Shown here: piece after piece, positions 22,316-32,879 of the stretch
Layout: every line of letters begins with the position of its first letter
Numbering within the stretch: position 1 is the stretch's first letter
DNA from: Charina bottae
Taxonomy: Eukaryota; Chordata; Lepidosauria; Squamata; Charinaidae
NCBI GenBank assembly: GCA_023362775.1
Contig: JALMGJ010000003.1
Location: 79,835,355-79,899,354 of the forward strand
Reading direction: 5' to 3'
Length of the DNA: 64,000 nt
Program-made: the position numbers and the translations under genes
The notes under the pieces: model-generated
Told to the model about the DNA's origin: nothing
Databases searched by the model: none
What the model saw: the letters and a program-made list of their open reading frames with translations, nothing else

Positions 22316-22650
22316 AAGGGGTGTGGTGGCTCAGCGGGTAAGACGCCAGGCTTGTCGATCGGAAGATCGCAAGTTCGGAGGTTTGAATCCCTAGCCCCGC
22401 GTGACAGAGTGAGCTCCCGCACTCGCCCCAGCTCTTGCCAACCTAGCAATTCGAAAGCATGCAAATGCAAGTAGATGAATAGGTACCACTTCAGTGGGAA
22501 GGTAACAGCGTTCCGCGTGCATCATGTCGGCCACATGACCATGGAAGCATCTTCGGACAACGCTGGCTCTTTGGCTAACAAACGGAGATGAGCACCGGCC
22601 ACTAGAGTCAGACACGACTGCACAAACGTGCGGGGGGAACCTTTACCTAT
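22316..22650 (+). mobile_element. tRNA-derived SINE with BovB-like tail, full length
   Basis: Same family as 6027-6369: ggtgtggtggctcagcgggtaa head, B box region ttcggaggtttgaatccc with one change from the ideal box, shared middle, then ctagagtcagacacgactgc and gaacctttacct. It is followed by a tatata/ACAC run (22650-22692). The target duplication is not obvious because the tail merges with the microsatellite. Confidence 0.88.
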
Positions 22651-23611
22651 ATATATGTATATAGATATAGACACACACACACACACAAACACACAAACGC
22701 GTGTGCATATTTTGGAAAATGCATGGCTGACTATTGCAAGTTTGTTTGAATGGAATGTATAGACTTGATGAGTGCAGACTGATTCATCCATATGGATTTG
22801 AACAAACAAAGAAATATTTTAGAAGCCGAAAGTTTTGGTGTGATTAGATCATGAATTATTCTAAGGAAATGGAGCAGTAAAAATAAAATGAAAACCAAAA
22901 TGTGGTATTTCTCATTTTTATTTTAATGAAAAATACATTGAATCAATACCATTAGTAAACTCCTGAGCCTTCCCTTCCTTGTTTTATAGATTTTATGTGG
23001 CACATACAGAGATAAAAGAACCCACTTTCCTGTTCTAAGTCACTGTTCATTTGTTCCCTGCTATGAAGCCTATAATAGCGATAATTTAAAATACAGCCTT
23101 ATCGACACTTCTACATATGCTTAATTTAGATTCACATAAGTGGCTAAGTTGAGGTCAATGAAACTGCTCATGGGCTGAAAGACAAACATGTGCTGCCATT
23201 AAATGAAAAATAAAGTTTAGAGACCATAAGTTATGAATGCTGATAATAAGATTTTATTTCAAGTCCTATTTTATATTTCTGCTGGTTTCATTGATGGTTA
23301 GAAGTTTTTTTTTTACATTCAACATTTGTTTCTTGTTGAGCAAATGTCTGTAACTTTATCCTAGAGATGAATTAAAAGACTCAAGGATCTGCTTTCTCCT
23401 TTTGTATCAGCCCAACTTCACTGTCCAATGTCCAACATTTGTTCCTATTTCTTTCATAAAAACAAATGAGCACAAAGCACAAAAAATCCCTATTGTAAAA
23501 AGGGATAACTGTGTTGCAACCATTTGACGGATACTAATATGATATTACCTTAGAAATCAGGACATTTTCCCTATGGACTATGATGGCGTGGAGAAAAATG
23601 GCCTTATTTTT
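22651..23611. other. (AC)n run then unassigned sequence
   Basis: 22669-22690 is an AC repeat. The rest shows no gene or known repeat. Confidence 0.5.
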
Positions 23612-23625
23612 ATTGTAGATCATTG

Positions 23626-25246
23626 ATGAAGGTTCTCAGTCATCCAGGTGGAACAGTCTGTGGCTTGAATCATGTCAACTGGATTTCTATTTTCTCAGTA
23701 GAAACGTTTCACTCCTTATCCAAGGAGCTTCTTCAGTCTGAGTAAAGTTAGTAAGGGAATCCTTAAATACGTTTCTAGGGTGGCTGTGTGACCTTGCACC
23801 TGGGGCTAGGTCATGGTTATTTTGAGATGTTTATTTCTAAGTCCCATTATCATCTAAAGGAGGATCGTTAAGATTACCCTGCTGCTGTTGAGCTTGCGAA
23901 ATGGTCTTAATCTTCCTAGGCACAGAAGACAAAGCAGGAAGGAAGATAGGGGAAAGGTTGTGCCTGAGGACCCCACCTCTATTCAAGGAAGGATTTTCCA
24001 AGTTGGCATAAATGGATTCCTTGACCCCTCTCTCAAACCACCTATCTTCTCTGTCTAAAATGTGAACACTAATGTCCTCAAATGAGTGTCCTTTTTCCTT
24101 TAGATGAGTGTCCTTTTTCCTTTAGATGAAGATAAACTGCTGACTCTGGTCCTGTGGTGTTACTTCTCCTGTGTTGGGCCATCCTCCTGTACAAAGGTTG
24201 TTTGGTTTCTCCAATGTAGAGTTCAGAGCACTCCTCACTGCACTGGATTGCATGCACTACATTGCTTTCCTTGTGTTCCTGGCATTCCTAGACTGTGAAG
24301 TCCTCATTGGGACCGGCGGCAAGCTAGAAATAGGGATCTACAGGAAACCCACACACACAGATCAATACCTGATGTTTGACTACCACCATCCACTGCAGCA
24401 CAAACTAGGAGTCATCAGGACATTATCACACAGAGCAGAAACCATCCCCACCTCCATGGATTCCAAAAAGAATGAAAAGCAGCACCTGAGAACAGCTCTG
24501 AAGGCCTGTGGATATCCAAATTGGGCCTTCACTAAATCTAACTCTACCAGACCTAAAACAGTGACAGATAGGGCTGAGACTCAGAGTAAATGGAAGAACC
24601 TGGTCATTCCTTACATAGCTGGTGTGTCTGAAAAGATAAAACGGATATTTGGCAAACACCACATACCTGTATATTTCAAACCCACCAACACACTGAGACA
24701 GAGGCTTGTACACCCCAAAGATCAAACTCCAAAACACAAGGAAAGCAATGTAGTGTATGCAATCCAGTGCAGTGAGAAGTGCTCTGAACTCTACATTGGA
24801 GAAACCAAACAACCTTTGTACAGGAGGATGGCCCAACACAGGAGAAGTAACACCACAGGACCAGAGTCAGCAGTTTATCTTCATTTAAGGGAAAAAGGAC
24901 ACTCATTTGAGGACATTAATGTTCACATTTTAGACAGAGAAGATAGGTGGTTTGAGAGAGGGGTCAAGGAATCCATTTATGCCAACTTGGAAAATCCTTC
25001 CTTGAATAGAGGTGGGGGCCTCAGGCACAACCTTTCCCCTATCTTCCTTCCTGCTTTGTCTTCTGTGCCTAGGAAGATTAAGACCATTTCGCAAGCTCAA
25101 CAACAGCAGGGTAATCTTAACGGATCCTCCTTTAGATGATAAAGGGACTTAGAAATAAACATCTCAAAATAACCATGACCTAGCCCCAGGTGCAAGGTCA
25201 CACAGCCACCCTAGAAACGTATTTAAGGACATGATTCAAGCCACAG
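23626..25246 (+). mobile_element. Penelope-like element with inverted arms and 14-bp target duplication
   Basis: The whole unit lies between perfect attgtagatcattg repeats (23612-23625 and 25247-25260). The left arm (23626-24277) is the reverse complement of the right arm (about 24733-25246), and the right arm lacks about 100 bases near its outer end. The unique middle (24278-24732) encodes the end of the PLE reverse transcriptase, and the right arm encodes the GIY-YIG nuclease. Inverted terminal copies are a known habit of Penelope elements. A 22-base tandem duplication (atgagtgtcctttttccttt) sits at 24083-24125 in the left arm only. Confidence 0.9.
24278..25139 (+). pseudogene. Penelope RT C-terminus plus GIY-YIG endonuclease
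   Basis: The open frame spans 24171-25139 (322 residues), but residues 1-36 are translated from the inverted left arm and are not real. Genuine PLE sequence begins at AFLDCEVL and shows IGIYRKPTHTDQYL (residues 54-67), typical of the end of PLE reverse transcriptases. The GIY-YIG domain follows: VVYAIQC (194-200), a cysteine pair C200/C204, ELYIGET (206-212), RR and H223 (QH rather than the usual EH), a glutamate in KESIY (about 268) and SLN (about 277-279). The nuclease would nick target DNA to prime reverse transcription. There are no internal stops, but the main RT is missing. Confidence 0.85.
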
Positions 25247-25759
25247 ATTGTAGATCATTGCACGTGAACACATTTGTTGATGCAGCTGTCATGGGGAATC
25301 ATGGAAATGGTCTTGATGTGGCCCCTATTTGATGCATATTGATCAGTATTTATTCTAGGTTAATTCTTTTCTATTGTGTTTGTTTGAAATCAATTTTAGT
25401 GCCTTTTTCTTTTCTTTTTTTTAAATATATTTTATTGAATTTTAAATATACATAGATAAAAGTTTGAAAAGGAAAAAGAAATAGAAATACAAATCAAAGA
25501 AAGAAAGAAAAAAGTGTAGTAAAGTAACTAGAAAAAGAAAAAGATGAAACATAGAAATTAGTCAACTTCCGATTTATCTCTGGTCATAGTAATTCAACAA
25601 ATAGTCTCTTACATGCTAGGTCTATATATAACATTGTAAAACATTTCCTGTCTAATATATCAATTTATATATATTTTAATCTTCAAAACCCCATGTAAGC
25701 TTTACCCCTCCTGCATTTTGCAAATAGTCCATTAATGGTTTCCACTCTTTAAGAAAATA

Positions 25760-27157
25760 TTAATTTGTATTTTCTTTTAATAAACATGTCAATTTATCAT
25801 TTTCTGCCATTTCCATTACTTTTAACATCCAGTCCTGTATCCTAGGTATAGTCTGATTTTTCCAATTTTGTGCATATACAAGTCTTGCTGCTGTAACCAT
25901 ATATTGCATAATTCTTGTAAATTTCTTTCCTCTTTGTTCTGTTATTCCCAATAAAAATAGTTCTGGTTTATATGGAACTTGATTTTGTAAAATATTTTGC
26001 ATCAATGAATGTATCTGAGTCCAAAATTTCTTAGCAATCTCACAAGTGCACCACATATGATAAAATGACCCCTCTTTTTTTTTACATTTCCAACATAAGT
26101 TGGAAACATTCCCATACATTTTAGCTAACTTTTGTGGGGTCATATACCATCTGTACATCATCTTGTAGACATTTTCCTTCAAATTATAGCACAAAGTAAA
26201 TTTTAATCCTTTAATCCACATATCTTCCCATTGTTGCATTTGAATATTATGACCAATATTTTTTGCCCATTTAATCATGCAATCTTTAACTTGTTCCTCT
26301 ACCATTTCACCTTTTAACAATAATTTATACATTTTAGCAATTAAATGGTCATCTGTCTCACATAATTGTATCTCAAATTCTGATTTATTTTGTTCAAATT
26401 CAAGGTCCTTTTTGTCTGATTTAAATTTTTCTACAAGTTGCATATAATGAAAGCCATTGGAAATTGTATCCTTCAAAGGCCAGTTCTTCTTTTCATTTAG
26501 TTTTACTGTATATTGTCCTTGTTCTTTTTTTAAAAAGTCTTTGTAAGTCAACCATTTATCTTTAACTCTTACTTCTGTTCTATAAAATGCTTCTTGTGTA
26601 GAAATCCATAAAGGTCTTTTATAACATAAAGTTAGTTTATATTTATTCCAAATTCTTAACAAAGATCTTCTGATGTAATGATTTTTAAAATCCATATTAA
26701 CTTTCACTTTGTCATACCACAAATATCCATGCCATCCATATCTTAATTCATGTCCCTCCAAGTTCAATATTTTTTCATTTTTCAAAACTATCCACTCTTT
26801 TATCCATACCAAACAGCAAGCAGCATAATATAACTTCAGATCCGGTAAACCCAATCCGCCTCTTTCCTTTGAATCTTGCAGCACTTTATATTTTATTCTT
26901 GGTTTTTTCCCTTGCCAAATAAACTTAGAAATATCTCGCTGCCATTGTTTGAAAGGTTCTTCTGATGCCAATATAGGTAATGTTTGAAAAAGATATAAAA
27001 TTCTTGGCAAAATATTCATTTTAATTGCTGAAATTCTACCTAATAATGATAATTGTAATTTTTCCCACTGATCCAAATCTTTTTTAATATCTGTCCAAAG
27101 CAGAATATAGTTATTCTTAAATAACTTGACATTTTTAGCAGTTAAGTATACTCCCAA
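25760..27157 (-). pseudogene. L1 ORF2 C-terminal region
   Basis: 465 open residues on the minus strand starting GVYLTAKNVKLFKNNY. QLSLLGRISAIKMNILPRILYLFQTLPI (about residues 36-64) and GGLGLPDLKLYYAA (about 98-113) are conserved past the RT core in L1-clade ORF2 proteins. A C-terminal zinc-knuckle-like cluster follows (CWKCKKKEGSFYHMWCTC, about 355-372). The frame is open to the natural end, so the copy is not very old. The inserted SINE cuts it from its catalytic half at the motif KYLGV. Confidence 0.88.
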
Positions 27158-27161
27158 ATAT

Positions 27162-27306
27162 ACTTAACAGCTAAAAATGTCAAGTTATTGACCGTGGAAG
27201 CGTCTTCGGACAACGCTGGCTCTTCGGCTAACAAACGGAGATGAGCACCGGCCCCTAGAGTCAGACACAACTGCACAGATTTGCGGGAGGATCCTTTACC
27301 TTTACC
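27162..27306 (+). mobile_element. 5'-truncated SINE with inverted target copy
   Basis: Flanked by 15-bp repeats tatactcccaaatat (27147-27161 and 27307-27321). Only the 3' third of the tRNA SINE is present (gaccgtggaagcgtcttcgg ... ctagagtcagacacaactgc ... cctttacctttacc). The first 28 bases of the insert (27162-27189) are the reverse complement of the target just upstream (27120-27148, one mismatch). It interrupts the L1. Confidence 0.88.
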
Positions 27307-27681
27307 TATACTCCCAAATATTTTACTTTTTCTTCCATTGAATATCCCGTTATTTCTTTCAATTTCTCTTGTTGATGACGATCCATATTTTTAGTCAAAA
27401 CTTTTGTTTTCTGTAAATTCACTTTAAACCCTGCTAACAATCCAAAGCCTTTTAATTTCTGTATCAATAATTCAATTCCATCTAGTGGATTCTCCAAAGT
27501 AAAGACTAAGTCATCAGCAAATGCTCTTAATTTATAAACTTCTTTTTTAACCTTAATACCATGAATACCTTCATCTTGTCTAACATCTCGCAATAAGACC
27601 TCTAATACCAATATAAATAAAAGTGGAGATAATGGACAACCTTGTCTTGTACCTTTTTGGATTTCACATGGTTTACTAAAT
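27306..27681 (-). pseudogene. L1 ORF2 reverse transcriptase core fragment
   Basis: The minus frame opens at 27728, but the first residues (ESVYSMRIEKGTKI) lie outside or in the target duplication and are host sequence read in frame. True L1 sequence starts near FSKPCEIQKGTRQGCPLSPLLF, followed by AFADDLVFTLE with the catalytic FADD and then TKVLTKN and KVKYLGV. The RT fingers and the endonuclease are missing through 5' truncation. Confidence 0.85.
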
Positions 27682-27702
27682 TCAATTTTAGTGCCTTTTT
27701 CT

Positions 27703-28675
27703 ATTCTCATGCTATAAACTGATTCCACATAAGCTTGAGCATTTGATATTTCACTGAAATGGCCTACTTATGTATGAACTATAAAGCAAAAAAAAAAGTC
27801 TGCTTCAGAAGACACTTTTTAATAGAGCCTCTTAAATGTATAGGTTAGGTTTGATTTCTACAGTGGCTATTTTTTTCCCTTTTACCCACATGTTTGGGAT
27901 GTGGATTCTCATAAAATGTTTATGAATATGAATTGCCCATAATAGGAATGTGATTGGATTTGGCTAATTTCCAAAGCCAAAAGTGAATTGGGTTTATTTG
28001 TAAAAAGGTAGGACCAGCCAAGCTGATGTCAAGCTCCTGTGAAGTGTATCAAATTGAACTTGAACTTTCCTGGAGCATTTTTCATAATCTGAAGATTAGA
28101 AACATAGTACATCTTCAAAAATTGATATTTCCCCCCCAAACTTTCTATATTCAGGAAAGAAGTGAATGTAATTTTGTGGCTGAGAGTCCTACCTTTTGAT
28201 CATAGTGGAATGGTTTTACCAAGTTATTCAATTTAAGTGCTTCAGCAACAGTTTGTTGAAAATAATATGCTGCCATATTGTTTCTAGAGTTCAATGATCT
28301 TTGGTAATTTTCTCTCCTTGGAGCAGAAGTATAGAATCCAGGAAAACTAATGAATTTTTGCTTGGAAAATGCCAAATGTCTCTTTTCCTGGCAGTATTAA
28401 CTTTATATTGTAATGATTGATACGATTTATTCATAAAAATAATCTAACAGGGTCTCTGAGTTGAATAAGAAAATTTACAGGACTTAACAAGAGTTTAACT
28501 CATAGAGCACAAATCATTCTGGGACACTGACCTTACATGTAACACGATGCTTTTGTATGCCCTTCACCTGAGAGAGAAAAATAGAAAAGGAAAATTGCAC
28601 CATTCAGTTAAATAGAATAAATACTAGACAATATGTGTCCAACACCTGTTGCTATGTGCCCCCTCCCTCAAGCTA
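27703..28675. other. No gene recognised
   Basis: Unassigned AT-rich sequence. A 74-residue minus frame at 28151-28375 has no recognisable domain. Confidence 0.5.
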
Positions 28676-29236
28676 CCTAGGTTGGTACCAATCAAAGATT
28701 GTAGCAGCCACTATGTAGGACAGATGGGCAGAAGACTAGCAGAGGGCATCCACGAACACCAACTAGCAGTCAGAAGACATGATGAAAACTCCTTAATCTC
28801 ACAACACATGGACAGACTGAACTATATTTTCAACTGGGAAACTATGAGCGTCTTAAACCAAACTAAATCCAAAAATGCTAGAGAATTCCTGGAAGCTTGG
28901 CACTCAGAGAAAGCAGACATCAACAGACACATAGAGGTAAACAACATTTACATACCATTCATAAGAGACAATAGAAAAGCCAAAAGACCAGAACACCTCC
29001 TTGTCAGCAATCAACATCCAGATATGCAAAGATTAACACCAAGATTAGCACCAGAGGAACAATCAAACAGCACAATATACCCTAATCAAGGAACTATTAA
29101 CTCAGTCAATCAACCAAGCAGCAAACAACAGCCCAATCAAGGAACTCGTAAGGGGAGAACAACACCTCCACCAACACAAGCAGGACAAGCCATGGTATAT
29201 AAACAGAGAGCAAGTCCCACTCCCTTTCTGCACTAA
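28649..29236 (+). pseudogene. Penelope GIY-YIG endonuclease C-terminal part
   Basis: A 195-residue frame whose first 15 or so residues are flanking sequence. SSHYVGQMGRRLAEGIHEHQLAVRRHD carries the YVG, Arg and Glu-His elements of the nuclease. The following 150 residues include a conserved EFLEAWHSEKADINRHIEVNN block and a polar Gln/Pro-rich tail. The upstream GIY half and the reverse transcriptase are absent. The stop at 29236 looks natural. Confidence 0.78.
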
Positions 29237-29310
29237 AGATGTTGCCTAACCTGGCAATGAAACGTCTGCAAGAAAACAACAAGGCTCAGAGAGCACCAAG
29301 GACTCTACAT
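28686..29310 (+). mobile_element. Penelope-like element, 5'-truncated
   Basis: Same PLE family as 1-1600 and 51509-54430: GIY-YIG region, the linker ...LNQTKSKNAREFLEAWHSEKADINRHIE, then a 3' part ending gagcaccaaggactctac. ctaggttgg flanks it at about 28677-28685 and 29312-29320 as a probable target duplication of about 9 bases. No inverted arm is present, unlike the other copies. Confidence 0.8.
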
Positions 29311-29461
29311 ATCTAGGTTGGATTTGGTTACCATTAAACAGATAGAGTCCCGTTTGAGTCAGTACTGACTCCTGGTAACCACATTGACATAGTGATGCAG
29401 CATTTTTTGGCAATGGTCCAGAAGTGATCAGCGATTGCTTTCTTCCATCATGATCTTCAAT

Positions 29462-29600
29462 TTTCCTGTGTAACCTACAGTCTTGTTATTCCCTGGTGAT
29501 GACCCATACAAATACTAACCAGATCTACCCTGCTTAGCTTCTGAACCCAGACAAGGTCTATCAGATGCTGCCAACATCTGAAACTAAGCTATCATTACAG
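29462..29600 (-). mobile_element. 5S rRNA-derived SINE-like fragment
   Basis: On the minus strand the sequence parallels vertebrate 5S rRNA (agaagctaagcagggtagat, tggttagtatttgtatggg and an agggaataa segment). Next to the 5S part lies tcagatgctgcc...ctgaaac, which also flanks the second copy at 48750. Extra shared sequence points to a 5S-headed SINE rather than a 5S gene copy. Too diverged to be functional rRNA. Confidence 0.65.
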
Positions 29601-31208
29601 GTTATGCCAGTCAAATTTAGCATGGGATATCATTACTGTCCTTTGACATAATCTGAATAACTAGATTTTTTTTCTTTAATGTCTCCTCTCATCCCCCTTT
29701 CCCCCTCCTCCTCAAGATTCATCTTCTTTATAAAATCTTGGTGATCCAAGTAGAACTGCTACCACTTCCTAAATAAAATAATATTGAAGCTTGTTCAGGT
29801 TTTTTTAACAGGTGATATTTGGCATCAAAGTGTCTTGTACATGAGTTTATCCTCTACTTCTGTGCTGCCTTTATACAGAATGGAAATAAGTTTATATGCA
29901 TTAAATCTAGTATTAGGAAATAGCACTAAACACATTGCTGCTAGCTTACTTGAGCTCTGGAAAGGGCTTTGCTTCTGCTGAGGACAGTGCTGTTATTATT
30001 TGTTTTCTTGTTTTTGTTACTTTCTCATAACAAAGCAAGGAAAATTGGAGAAACAAACAAACAAAAACCCACTTGTGTTGCTGTGTGTTCATCCTTATTC
30101 CAACCAAAACAAAGCAAAAAGCCATATCATAAATATGCATCCTTTGAAATGTTGCAGATTTCTTATCAAGGGCCACTTCTGTGCCATATGTACTTTTAAT
30201 TCAGTTAGAGTCAGTTAGTTTCATTCAGTCCACTGTACATATCCCATACAAATTAGTTTATGTTATCAGGAACCAGTTAGTTCTGACTGGTATGCACACT
30301 TAGCTTGCACCTTGGGTAGGAGGAAAAAGAAAAGGGAACCATCAGGTGGACAATGGACTCTTTGGAAACAATGTTAATGGAGATGGTGATGTGTGCCATC
30401 AGCTGTACTTCCTCCATCCTGTTGCTATGTACACTTACCTAGGGTAAATCCCATTGAATTCAACAAGCTTACTGTTGAATGGACACAAACGCAAGTGCAC
30501 ATTCAATCAATATCCTTAAGCATCCAGGGACAATTAAATTCACAGAGAAACACACATCTTTAAATAATGTGCTATTTATCCTAAGACTCTCTGTGAAGGA
30601 GTACCATAAAGAAGCCAGCAACATCAATAAGCTACTTTCCCCATGATCCAACAGTAGACCAACTCCAGAGAGATAATGATATATCACAAGTTTCCAGTTA
30701 CCCAATCATATGTACCAATTCCAAAGCTGAGGTCAATTAATTATTAGGTGCTGGGCAAGATAAAGAGGCTGTTCTGCCAAACTCTGCTAGAAGAAATTCA
30801 AGCTGCCATTTGCCAAGTTAACTTCCACAAGCAAGATGGATTTGCCCTTTAAATCAGACCTGTACCCATAAGAAGACCAATTCATTAATTCATGGCCACT
30901 TATGCAGTCTTGCAAACACACATAAGTGTGTGTGTGTATGCGCATGCACGTGCATGCGTGTGTGCAAACCTTGTGGAATAGTAATTTCTTACAACAGTGT
31001 TAGGAGACCATTAGTCAAATATGACCTTGGAGGTTTTGAATAGTAAGTGAAAATTTTCTTTAACTCCTATTTGTAATAATGTGTATTTTTCTTTAGTTGA
31101 GGTAGATGAAAAGTATGTTCAAATGGATGCCCATAGTAAAACAGTGCAAGTTGATAAATATTGCAAATTCTATTATTATTGTCATATTAATGTTATATGT
31201 TATATGTC
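29601..31208. other. No gene recognised
   Basis: Only short frames. A (tg)n patch with cgcatgcacg lies at 30926-30962. No repeat family identified. Confidence 0.5.
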
Positions 31209-31209
31209 T

Positions 31210-32698
31210 CCAGCAAAGGAGATTGCTACCTTGTCGTGGAGCTGGAGCTTGAGCACCTCAATGATGCCATGAGCTAAACTGTGAAGGGACACCCAAGACG
31301 GAAAGGTCATGGCAGAGAAAAGGTTAAAAAAGTAAAGGTTTCCCGTGCACAGTCGCGTCTGACTCTACGGGCCGGTGCTCATCTCTGTTTGTTAGCTGAA
31401 GAGCCAGCGTTGTCCGAAGATGCTTCCACAGTAATGTGGCTGGCATGACGCACGCGGAACACTGTTACCTACCAACCGAAGTGGTACCTATTCATCTACT
31501 TGCATTTGCATGCTTTCGAATTGCTAGGTTGGCAAGAGCTGGGGCTAGTGCGGGAGCTCACTCCGTCACACGGGGCTAGGGATTCGAACTTCCAAACGTG
31601 GCTGTGAAGGGACACCCAAGACGGGAAGGTTGTGGCAGAGAGGTCAAACTAAATACGATCCCTGGGGAAGGTAATGGCAACCCACCCCAGTGGGTTTAGA
31701 AAAGGCAGAGGAACTAGAGACCAAATTGCCAATATCCGCTGGATAATGGAGAAAGCAAGGGAGTTTCAGAAAAACATCTGTTTCTGTTTTATTGACTATT
31801 CTAAAGCCTTTGACTGTGTGGATCATAACAAATTGTGGCAAGTTCTTGGTGGTATGGGGATACCAAGTCATCTTTACTGCCTCCTGAGGAATCTGTATAA
31901 CGACCAAGTAGCAACAGTAAGAACAGACCACGGAACAACGGACTGGTTTAAGATTGGGAAAGGAGTACGGCAGGGTTGTATACTCACACCCTACCTATTC
32001 AACCTGTACACAGAACACATCATGCGACATGCTGGGCTTGATGAATCCAAGGCTGGAGTTAAAATTGCTGGAAGAAACATTAACAATCTCAGATATGCAG
32101 ATGATACCACTTTGATGTCTGAAAGCGAGGAGGAGCTGAGGAGCCTTATGACGAAGGTGAAAGAAGAAAGTGCAAAAGCTAGGTTGCAGTTAAACCGCAA
32201 AAAAAACAAGCTTATGGCAACTAGCTTGATTGATGGCTGGCAAATAGAGGGAGAAAAAGTGGAGGCAGTGACAGACTCTGTATTTCTAGGCGCCAAGATT
32301 ACTGCAGACACTGACTGCAGCCAGGAAATCAGAAGACGTCTACTTCTTGGGAGGAGAGCAATGGCAAATCTTGATAAAATAGTTAAGAGCAGAGACATCA
32401 CGCTGACAACAAAGGTCCACATAGTTAAAGCAATGGTATTCCCCGCAGTAACCTATGGCTGTGAGAGCTGGACCATAAGGAAGGCTGAGCGAAGGAAGAT
32501 AGATGCTTTTGAACTGTGGTGTTTGAGGAAAATTCTGAGAGTGCCTTGGATTGCCAGAAGATCAGACCAGTTCATACTCCAGGAAATAAAGCCAGACTGC
32601 TCACTTGAGGGAATGATATTAAAGGCAAAACTGAAGTACTTTGGCCACATAATGAGAACTCAGGATATCCTGGAGAAGATGCTGATGCTAGGCAAATT
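31210..32698 (+). mobile_element. BovB (RTE) LINE, internally deleted, with nested SINE
   Basis: Begins ccagcaaaggagattgctac, a 5' leader of about 190 bases (taccttgtcgtgg ... gatccctggggaaggtaatg). It then jumps directly to the middle of the reverse transcriptase at gggtttagaaaaggcagagg, skipping the endonuclease and the RT start. The copy at 39957 has the same start and the same junction. A SINE with a 40-bp duplication splits the leader. The 3' end is replaced by other sequence after about 32698. Confidence 0.88.
31320..31601 (-). mobile_element. tRNA SINE inside BovB, 40-bp duplicated target
   Basis: The antisense SINE runs from its aaagtaaaggtttcccgtgc tail (31331) to gattcgaacttcc (about 31594), so it has lost the first part of the tRNA head including the A box. 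About 40 bases of BovB leader (31279-31318) recur at 31602-31641 with a few differences. Confidence 0.85.
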
Positions 32699-32747
32699 GG
32701 AATTAGTCTTGACCCAGTGTCTGAAGGCTGTTAAGGAATGGATGTGA
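31674..32747 (+). pseudogene. BovB reverse transcriptase, catalytic half, open frame
   Basis: A 357-residue frame without stops. From SGFRKGRGTRDQIANIRWIMEKA (residue 6 on) it is clear BovB/RTE RT. Visible motifs are FIDYSKAFDCVDH (39-51), GVRQGCILTPYLFN (97-110) and LRYADDTTLM (139-148, both catalytic Asp present), then the thumb and the RTE C-terminal block (TYGCESWTIRKAERRKIDAFELWCLRKILRVPW; LKYFGHIMR). Homology ends at LMLGK (about 32698), and the last 15 or so residues are foreign. The ATG lies in leader sequence and is not the natural start. No endonuclease, so not autonomous. Confidence 0.9.
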
Positions 32748-32879
32748 GAAAACCACTGAAGTTAAACTGAAGCAAGACAGAGTTCCTATTTGTGTAAAAG
32801 GGCTGTTGATTAGCTCAAGTGATAACTCTGCATAGGATGGCTTTTCCCCTGAAGAATCAGAACACTTGCAGGTCCTCCT

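Larger units (their letters stand above)
25411..27681 (-). mobile_element. L1-clade LINE, 5'-truncated, antisense
   Basis: Bounded by a 21-base direct repeat beginning tcaattttagtg (about 25390-25410 and 27682-27702). On the minus strand it runs from within the reverse transcriptase to an A-rich 3' end next to 25411 (poly-T on the plus strand), as expected for L1. It is broken once by a SINE at 27162-27306. Coding content: KGTRQGCPLSPLLFILVLEVL, FADD and KYLGVYLTAKNVKLFKNNY, then the L1 C-terminal region with a cysteine-rich motif. Confidence 0.9.

Noticed and set aside
22316..22390. SINE heads as functional tRNA genes
   Set aside because: A and B boxes are present but no cloverleaf with a usable anticodon arm and acceptor stem is formed, and each is fused to a SINE body.
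31210..32698. BovB as evidence of recent horizontal transfer into this genome
   Set aside because: BovB is known to have moved between lineages, but several decayed copies here show long residence. Nothing in one window dates or sources a transfer.
31674..32747. 357-residue open frame as a possible domesticated host gene
   Set aside because: It is plain BovB sequence with a foreign C-terminal tail, no endonuclease and a frame starting in leader DNA. No sign of selection can be judged from one copy.
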